Below, one piece after another: positions 58,076 to 64,000 of a stretch of DNA of 64,000 nt. Origin of the DNA: Modestobacter sp. VKM Ac-2984 (GTDB lineage Bacteria; Actinomycetota; Actinomycetes; Mycobacteriales; Geodermatophilaceae); assembly GCF_026967985.1 (NCBI RefSeq), contig NZ_JAPVBJ010000006.1:186001-250000 (forward strand). The letters are read 5' to 3'. The stretch's first letter is position 1; each line of letters begins with the position of its first letter. The notes below the pieces were generated by a model. It was given only the letters and a program-made list of their open reading frames with translations. It made no database searches and was not told the origin of the DNA. The translations under genes and the position numbers were made by a program.

Positions 58076-58218
58076 CACACCCACCTCCGGCACATCGGCG
58101 GGGCGTCGTTCACATGAACTTCACGTTCCCCCTGGATCAGAGCCTGACTGCTGCCCGGGGACCCGGCAACTCGCATGGGGGTGGCCCACCTCACGGGTCG
58201 GGCGGCCGCGACCGGTCG

Positions 58219-59067
58219 TCAGGCGGAGGTGCCCTGCGCGGGCAGCGCCACCACGGCCCCGGGCGCGGTGAGGGCCACCGTGGTGGCCGAGCCGGCGGCG
58301 GCGACCGCGGCCGCGAAGTCGCGGGGTGGTTCGACGAGCAGCGCCCGCATCCGGGCCCGCCAGGGGCTGGGCAGCGAGGTCAGCCCGGCGACGGCGAAGG
58401 TGCCCCAGTGCACCGGGACGGCGACCCGCGGGCGGAGCAGCGCCACGGCCCGGGCCGCACCCGCCGGGTCCAGGTGGCCGGGGCCGAGCGAGGGGCCCCA
58501 GCCCCAGACCGGCAGCAGGGCGACGTCCACGCCGTCCTCGCCGAGGTCGGCCATCCCGGGGAAGAGGTCGGTGTCGCCGGCGGCGTAGACGGTGACGCCG
58601 TCCCCGGAGACCAGGTGCCCGACTGCCGGGGCGTGCGGGCCGTGGGTGAGGTGCGGACCCCAGCGGTGGGCGGCGTGGTCGGCCGTGGTGGCGGTGACGG
58701 TGAGGCCGCCGTCGGTGAGGCTCGCGCCGACGCCGAGCTCCTCCACGGCGGTGAAGCCGTGCCGGGTGAGCCACCGGCCGGCGCCGCGGGGCACCACGAT
58801 CGGCGTGCTGCGGCCCAACCGGCGCAGGGAGGGCAGGTGCAGGTGGTCGTTGTGCAGGTGCGAGACGACCACGAGGTCGATGCCGGCCCAGGCCTCCGAC
58901 GCCAGCCGGGGGACCACCCGCCGCAGCGGGCCCAGCCGGTGGGTGAGCAGCGGGTCGGTGAGCACCGTGCGGCCCGCCAGCTCGATCCGGACGGTCGAGT
59001 GGCCCAGGAAGCGCAGGGACGGCGCGGTCACCGGGTGAGTGTCGCGCCGACCACCCGCCCGGGGCAT
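58219..59067 (-). CDS. Metallo-beta-lactamase-fold hydrolase (UlaG/NAPE-PLD-like)
   Basis: 282 residues if started at ATG 59067, which overlaps the stop of the GGDEF gene (TGATG); GTG 59031 is an alternative. The metal-binding signature is SHLHNDHLHLPSL (HxHxDH), with further ligands in TADHAAHRWG, AAGDTDLFPGM and VPVHWGTF. The opening SLRFLGHSTVRIELAGRTVLTDP is typical of the UPF0173/UlaG-like branch. It hydrolyses an ester or phosphoester with two metals. Position as third gene of the c-di-GMP operon hints at shared regulation, but the sequence does not show a link. Confidence 0.85.
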   Translation of the reverse strand: MPRAGGRRDTHPVTAPSLRFLGHSTVRIELAGRTVLTDPLLTHRLGPLRRVVPRLASEAWAGIDLVVVSHLHNDHLHLPSLRRLGRSTPIVVPRGAGRWLTRHGFTAVEELGVGASLTDGGLTVTATTADHAAHRWGPHLTHGPHAPAVGHLVSGDGVTVYAAGDTDLFPGMADLGEDGVDVALLPVWGWGPSLGPGHLDPAGAARAVALLRPRVAVPVHWGTFAVAGLTSLPSPWRARMRALLVEPPRDFAAAVAAAGSATTVALTAPGAVVALPAQGTSA

Positions 59068-61697
59068 CACACCTCGGCGCGTGGTCTCGGCAGGGGCACG
59101 GGTGCGGGCAGGGGTGCGACCACCGCCGGACCGGGGCGGCCCAGCAGGTCGGCCACCTCGGCGGCGGTCAGGCAGGTCGGCAGCACCGGGCCGGAGACGG
59201 CGACCACGCCCTGCACGCGCAGCTCGTGGAGGAGCTCCCGGGAGGTGATCTCCTTGGCCACGGTGGAGACCTCGAAGTCGCGGGCGCTGCGGCCGATCGC
59301 GCCCAGCACCTCCAGCATCCGGTCGTGGTTGCCGCCGGCCGACAGGTTGCGGACGTCGACCATCACCACCTCCAGCGGCAGCCGGGCGAGCTGCGACCAC
59401 AGGGTGGAGCCCATGCCGTAGTCGTCCAGCCCGAGCCGGACGCCGGTCCGGTGCACGGCGTGCAGCGCCGGGATGAGCGCCGCCGACGAGGTCTGCAGCA
59501 CCTCCTCGGTGACGAAGAGGGTGAGCCGGGGAGGTGCCAGGTCGGCTGCGGCCAGCGCCACGGCCACCTCGCCGGGCAGCTCGTCGGCGTGCACCAGCCC
59601 CGCGGGCAGGTCGACGGCGACGAGCAGCTCGTCGCCGAGGGCGGCCACGTCGGCGCAGGCGCGGGTGATCAGCCACTGCTGCAGGGCGGCGGTGCAGCCC
59701 TGCCGCTCGGCGGCGGCCCACAGCTCTGCGGCGGGCAGCGTGCCGAGCTCGGGGTGCACCCAGACCGGCTGGGCGTGCAGCGCGGCGAGGATGCCGGTGT
59801 CGCCGTTGGCGATGGTGTCGAAGCGGAGCTGCACCTCCCCGTCGGCCAGGGCGGTCGCGACCGAGCTGCTGGCCGCGGCCTGCGCCACCCGGTCCTCGGT
59901 GTGCAGCCGCCAGCAGCCCTTGCCGGCCTTCTTGGCGGCGCCGAGGGCGGCGTCGGCCTGGCGGAAGGCGAGCTGGCCGCCTCCGGGGTGCACCCGGCAG
60001 AGGCCCACGCTGGCGCCGATGGTGAAGGTCCGGTTGCCGATCCGGCAGGGGCGGGCGAGCACGTCGACGACCCGATGGGCGGCCTCGACGGCAGCCTCCT
60101 CGTCCCCGGCCAGCAGCACGGCGAACTCGTCGCCGCCCAGGCGGGCGACCAGGTCGTCGGTGCGCAGCAGGCCCTGCAGCCGCCGGGCCACCTCGACGAG
60201 CAGCAGGTCGCCGGCCTCGTGCCCGGCGGAGTCGTTGACCGCCTTGAACCCGTCGAGGTCGAGCACCAGCAGCGAGCGCTCGCCGGAGGTCGCCGACCCG
60301 GCGGCCATCTCCTGGAAGAGCAGCGCGCGGTTCGGCAGCCGGGTGAGGTGGTCGGTGAAGGCCATCCGCTCCAGCTCGCGCTCGCGGCGTCGCCGGGTGG
60401 TCACGTCCCGCAGGTGGAGCACCCGCCGGCCGCTGCCGGGGCGCTCGTGGTGGCTGACCTCCAGCTCCCGTCCCTCGCCCTCGGGGCCCTGCAGTCGCAG
60501 GTGGACCACGGGGGCGGCCCCGTCGGCCGCGACGGTCAGCTCGCGGCGGACGCGGGGGCGGTCCTCCTCGTGCAGCAGGTCCAGCAGCGGCAGGTGCGGG
60601 TCGGCCGCGGCGGCGATCCCGAGCAGCGTCCGGGCCGCGGGGGAGGTGAACTCGAGCCGGAGGTCGGCGTCGACGATCGCCACGCCGTCCGAGCTGGCCT
60701 CGACCAGGCCACGGAAGTCCTCCTCGCTGCGGAGCAGGTCCTCCTCGATGCGGTCGCTGTCCCGGATCCGCATGAACAGCCGCACCAGCAGCAGGAGGAC
60801 CACCACGGCGGTGCAGGCGAGCGCGCCGTCGGGGACGCGCAGGTCCAGCAGCAGGGCCGCCACCAGGGTGACCGGCACCCCGACCAGCGCCAGGACGTCG
60901 ACGACCACGCCCGCGGAGTTCACGATCGGGGCGGCGTCGGCCGGGGAGAGCTCGGCCGGGACGGCGCTGGCCAGCTGGACGGCGTGCACGCCGGTCACCA
61001 GCGCGCTGGCGATCACCACGTCGGCGGCGGTGGACCACAGGCCGGTCGGCTGCGCGATGTGTGCCGCCAGCAACGCGGAGGCGAGCCCCAGCAGGGCGGT
61101 CATCAGGATGATCGCGGTCGCCGGACGCCGGACGGCTGCGGTCGAGACCGTGCACAGCGCTCCGACGACGCCGACCGCCGCCGCCGGGTAGACGGCGTAG
61201 GCGAGCACGAGGGGCTGCAGGTCCGGCCGGATCGCTCCCGGCGCCATCGCGGGGGCCAGCACCAGGACGTCGACGACGACGACGAGGGCGAAGGCCACCA
61301 TCACCCCGTCGACCACCAGGACCGGCCAGCGGGTGCCGCGGACCCGCCCGCCGATCAGCGCGGCGCTCACCGTCGGACCCAGCGCGGCGACGAGGACCAC
61401 CACGATGCCGACGCTGATGCGGCCCTGCGTGCCGCCGATGCCCAGCCCGGTCACGAGGCCGGCGCAGGCGAAGAGCAGGGAGCTGAGTCCCAGCAGCTGC
61501 CAGGGCAGCCGGTCCGGGCGGGCCATCCGCCGGGTCAGCCGGCTGCAGCGCCAGGCGGCCCAGGCCCCGACCGCGGTCAGCACCAGGTTGTCCCACTGGG
61601 GCAGTGCCCCGGGCGGGCTGACCGGCACGGTGACGCCCAGCGCGACCAGCGCGCCGAGCAGCACCAGCGCCAGGTGCGGACGCCGGGCTGCGGTCAC
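59067..61697 (-). CDS. Membrane PAS-GGDEF protein with degenerate EAL domain, probable diguanylate cyclase
   Basis: 876 residues from GTG 61697. About eight to ten hydrophobic helices (1-300), then a PAS domain (RSEEDFRGLVEASSDGVAIV), an intact GGDEF domain (TDHLTRLPNRALL, DLDGFKAVNDSAGHEAGD, RLGGDEFAVLL) and a C-terminal EAL-like domain. The EAL motif itself is missing (VWVHPEL region), and DDFGTG is DDYGMG and EITES is FVTEEV, so c-di-GMP hydrolysis is unlikely. The protein is therefore predicted to synthesise c-di-GMP or to sense it. It overlaps the upstream EAL protein gene by 4 bases. Confidence 0.88.
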   Translation of the reverse strand: MTAARRPHLALVLLGALVALGVTVPVSPPGALPQWDNLVLTAVGAWAAWRCSRLTRRMARPDRLPWQLLGLSSLLFACAGLVTGLGIGGTQGRISVGIVVVLVAALGPTVSAALIGGRVRGTRWPVLVVDGVMVAFALVVVVDVLVLAPAMAPGAIRPDLQPLVLAYAVYPAAAVGVVGALCTVSTAAVRRPATAIILMTALLGLASALLAAHIAQPTGLWSTAADVVIASALVTGVHAVQLASAVPAELSPADAAPIVNSAGVVVDVLALVGVPVTLVAALLLDLRVPDGALACTAVVVLLLLVRLFMRIRDSDRIEEDLLRSEEDFRGLVEASSDGVAIVDADLRLEFTSPAARTLLGIAAAADPHLPLLDLLHEEDRPRVRRELTVAADGAAPVVHLRLQGPEGEGRELEVSHHERPGSGRRVLHLRDVTTRRRRERELERMAFTDHLTRLPNRALLFQEMAAGSATSGERSLLVLDLDGFKAVNDSAGHEAGDLLLVEVARRLQGLLRTDDLVARLGGDEFAVLLAGDEEAAVEAAHRVVDVLARPCRIGNRTFTIGASVGLCRVHPGGGQLAFRQADAALGAAKKAGKGCWRLHTEDRVAQAAASSSVATALADGEVQLRFDTIANGDTGILAALHAQPVWVHPELGTLPAAELWAAAERQGCTAALQQWLITRACADVAALGDELLVAVDLPAGLVHADELPGEVAVALAAADLAPPRLTLFVTEEVLQTSSAALIPALHAVHRTGVRLGLDDYGMGSTLWSQLARLPLEVVMVDVRNLSAGGNHDRMLEVLGAIGRSARDFEVSTVAKEITSRELLHELRVQGVVAVSGPVLPTCLTAAEVADLLGRPGPAVVAPLPAPVPLPRPRAEV

Positions 61698-64000
61698 GTC
61701 GCCGGCCCGCCGTCCCCGGCCCGGAGCAGGCCGGGCACGCCCGCCGCCGAGGTGGGCACGGGCACCCCGCCGAGGCCGGGGAGCTGGGTGGTCAGCGCAG
61801 ACCGGTCCAGCGGGCGGGCCAGCAGGTAACCCTGGATGAACCGGTGGCCCATGTCGCGGAGCAGGTGCAGCTCGGTCGCCGTCTCGACGCCCTCCACCAC
61901 CACGACCAGGCCCAGGCTGGTGCCCAGGTGCAGCACGGAGCTGCACAGCGCCCGGCGCTGCGGGTCGGTCTCGACGTCGGCGAGGAACTGCCGGTCCATC
62001 TTCAGGACGTCGATCGGCAGGCCGACGAGGTAGGCCAGCGAGGACCAGCCGGTGCCGAAGTCGTCGACGGCGATCCGGACGCCCAGCCGCCGCAGGGCCG
62101 CCAGGTCGTCGGTCACGTGCTCGTCGTCCAGCAGCACCGACTCGGTGATCTCCAGGACCAGTCGGCAGGCGGGCAGCCCGCTGGACTCCAGGGCGCACAG
62201 CACGTCGGCGACCAGCTCGCCGCTGCGCACGTGCCGCGCCGAGACGTTGACCGCCACCCCGAGGTCCGGGTGGGGGAGCGCGGCGACCGTGGCGGTGGCC
62301 TCGGCCAGCACCCACCGGCCCAGTTCGGTGATCAGCGCAGACTCCTCGGCCAGTGGCACGAACTCCGCCGGGGACACCTCGCCGTAGGTGGGGTGCCGCC
62401 AGCGCAGCAGCGCCTCGACGGAGACGGTGCGGTGCAGGGCCAGGTCGACGACCGGCTGGTACACCAGCCGCAGCTGGTCCTCGGCGAGGGCCCGGTGCAG
62501 GTCGGTGCGCAGCGTCTCCTCGCGCTGCTGGGTGATCCGCAGCGCGTCGGAGTGCCGGCGGACCCGGCCGGGGCCGGCGGCGCGGGCGCTGCGCAGCGCC
62601 AGGTCGCCCCAGCGCAGCGCCTCCCCGGCATCCGCGTCGGCGTCCAGGGACGTGACGCCGGCGGCGGCGGTCAGCCGCAGCGTGCCGCTGGCGGTGGCCA
62701 CTGGCTCGACAGCGGCGACCAGCCGGCCGGCGATGACCTCGGCGTCGGCCACCGTGCCGGACACCAGCACGGCGAACTCGCTGGCCCCGGAGCGGGCCAG
62801 CCAGTCGTCGCCGCGCAGCGCCCGGGCGAACCGGGTGGTCAGCTCACGCAGCACCGGGACGTCGTCGCCGGCGGGCAGCCCGTCGACGCCCAGCACGACC
62901 AGGGAGGCGCTGCTGGCCGAGTTGCTGCTGGCCGAGGTGCTGCCACCCGAGGGGGTGCGGAAGGCGGCGGCGAGCCGCTGGGTGAGCGCCGAGCGGTTGG
63001 GCAGGCCGGTCGTCGGGTCACTGGTGCTGAACGCGGGCAGGGGGTCGGCCGGCTGCGGGGCGCTCGCGCTGACGTCCCGGCAGTAGAGGACGAGTGCGCC
63101 CACGTCGGGGTCGCCGCGCAGGTCGCGGACCTGGGACTGGATCAGCAGCCAGCGGCCGTCGAGGTGTCGCACCCGCGCCGTCCGGGTCTTGGTCTCCGAG
63201 GGGTCGACCGAGGTGGCGCTCAGGGCGGCGATCAGGCCCGGGGCGTCGTCGGGGTGGACGGCGGCGGCGATCGAGCGACCGACGATGCGCTGCGGGTCCA
63301 GGCCGAGCAGCGTGGTGATGGCCGGGGAGACCCACTGCACCCGCAGCTGGTCGTCGAGGATCAGCACCGGGTCGGCGCTGCCGCGCACCAGCGTGCGGAA
63401 GTAGGCCTCGCTGCGCTGCAGGTCGCTGGTGAGCCGCTGCTGGGTGCGCCAGGACACCGCCTGGTGGGCCAGCAGGGCGCCCAGCCCGAGTGCGCCGAGC
63501 GTCGTCCCGAAGATGGTCAGGGTGCCGGTGACCGGGACGCTGATCAGCAGCAACGAGCCGCCGGCCAGCGCGGTGGCGTGCGGGAGCAGCGCGCCGAGGG
63601 TGGAGCCGGCCGCGTTCCCGCGGTCGGCGGTGGGCCGCGGCCGGTCGGCGCGGCAGGCCACCAGGAGCAGGGCCAGCCCGAGGACGCTCAGGGCGCAGGC
63701 CAGGTACTGGACCGGGCCCGGCCCGGAAGCGATCGAGGAGCAGGCGCCGGCCATCGCGGTGGCGACCTGCGAGGCGAAGAGCAGCCAGCCGACGGGGCGC
63801 TGCGCGGCCGGGCAGATCGCGATGAACACCAGGGAGAAGCCGGTGCCGACGGCGACGCTGGACAGCAGGGCGAACAGCGCGACCGTCTCGGACAGGGAGA
63901 GGAGCCCCTCTCTGCCGATGGTCAGGTGGTACAGCGTGTGCACGGTCAGCAGGTCGGCGAGCACGAAGAGCGTGAGCATCGTGGCGACCTGGGCCCGCGC
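61694..64000 (-). CDS. Membrane PAS-EAL protein with degenerate GGDEF domain, probable c-di-GMP phosphodiesterase (5' partial)
   Basis: At least 761 residues; the reading frame stays open through the window end, and the visible N-terminus starts inside a hydrophobic helix, so the true start is probably outside although ATG 63979 is possible. Helices up to about residue 170 precede a PAS domain (SEAYFRTLVRGSADPVLIL). The GGDEF motif reads SGASEF, and the metal-binding aspartate loop is also altered, so cyclase activity is improbable. The EAL domain is intact: EALLRW, NVSARH, EITES, DDFGTG, KMDRQF, EGVE and QGYLLARP. It should hydrolyse c-di-GMP. Confidence 0.88.
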   Translation of the reverse strand, partial: ARAQVATMLTLFVLADLLTVHTLYHLTIGREGLLSLSETVALFALLSSVAVGTGFSLVFIAICPAAQRPVGWLLFASQVATAMAGACSSIASGPGPVQYLACALSVLGLALLLVACRADRPRPTADRGNAAGSTLGALLPHATALAGGSLLLISVPVTGTLTIFGTTLGALGLGALLAHQAVSWRTQQRLTSDLQRSEAYFRTLVRGSADPVLILDDQLRVQWVSPAITTLLGLDPQRIVGRSIAAAVHPDDAPGLIAALSATSVDPSETKTRTARVRHLDGRWLLIQSQVRDLRGDPDVGALVLYCRDVSASAPQPADPLPAFSTSDPTTGLPNRSALTQRLAAAFRTPSGGSTSASSNSASSASLVVLGVDGLPAGDDVPVLRELTTRFARALRGDDWLARSGASEFAVLVSGTVADAEVIAGRLVAAVEPVATASGTLRLTAAAGVTSLDADADAGEALRWGDLALRSARAAGPGRVRRHSDALRITQQREETLRTDLHRALAEDQLRLVYQPVVDLALHRTVSVEALLRWRHPTYGEVSPAEFVPLAEESALITELGRWVLAEATATVAALPHPDLGVAVNVSARHVRSGELVADVLCALESSGLPACRLVLEITESVLLDDEHVTDDLAALRRLGVRIAVDDFGTGWSSLAYLVGLPIDVLKMDRQFLADVETDPQRRALCSSVLHLGTSLGLVVVVEGVETATELHLLRDMGHRFIQGYLLARPLDRSALTTQLPGLGGVPVPTSAAGVPGLLRAGDGGPAT

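Overview
The window is very GC-rich double-stranded chromosomal DNA with frequent GTG starts, chains of 4-base stop/start overlaps (ATGA or GTGA) and gene families typical of soil Actinomycetota: glucosyl-3-phosphoglycerate synthase, an NDMA-dependent (mycofactocin-type) alcohol dehydrogenase, MenB and ROK regulators. The overall look is of a terrestrial, plant-debris or stone-associated actinobacterium, possibly Geodermatophilaceae. That family assignment is inference.

Region 1 (1-12,000) is accessory. A plus-strand operon (2416-10730) encodes two tiny helical-hairpin proteins, a membrane protein, a GrpE-like factor, a lidless Hsp70, a repeat protein with a J-like N-terminus, a zinc-ribbon FtsK/SpoIIIE-type ATPase and a coiled-coil membrane protein. 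Divergent from it lie a toxin with a TNT-like C-terminus, its overlapping immunity-type gene, and a further effector-like gene. All four hairpin-bearing proteins (two tiny proteins, toxin, effector-like protein) align without gaps over about 80 residues. I read the locus as a candidate chaperone-assisted, type VII-like export system for polymorphic toxins, and as the best candidate for an undescribed system here. It is bounded on the right by decayed DNA: an IS3-type transposase remnant, a frameshifted gene and a tRNA 3'-end-like fragment, which suggests a genomic island edge.

Region 2 (12,045-23,830) is an amino-sugar or cell-wall sugar unit: a ROK repressor, then a translationally coupled ABC importer, ROK kinase and GH3 beta-N-acetylhexosaminidase. 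A huge secreted nuclease/5'-nucleotidase follows. Region 3 (23,900-36,900) couples a diguanylate cyclase with exopolysaccharide genes (Wzz-type protein with a degenerate kinase domain, GT2, polymerase, flippase, WecG/TagA-type transferase). These flank a giant secreted pectinolytic protein with three pectinesterase-like domains and an SGNH acetylesterase.

Region 4 (36,927-47,460) holds a geranylgeranyl-reductase-like flavoprotein and a LOG-family protein, then a hydroxycinnamate (ferulate/p-coumarate) beta-oxidative deacetylation operon of the cou type with a MarR regulator. A solute-binding protein and vanillate demethylase-type oxygenase and reductase with an IclR regulator follow. With the pectinase this gives a plant-cell-wall theme: release sugars, then turn the lignin-linked acids into protocatechuate.

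Region 5 (47,582-64,000) is mostly housekeeping: a Tat-exported PHP protein, NUDIX, MenB, two TetR regulators, NDMA-dependent alcohol dehydrogenase, HAD phosphatase and GpgS. It ends with an operon of two c-di-GMP proteins that have decayed in opposite domains. Several long palindromic terminators punctuate the region, and two share an ATGGCCAT centre.
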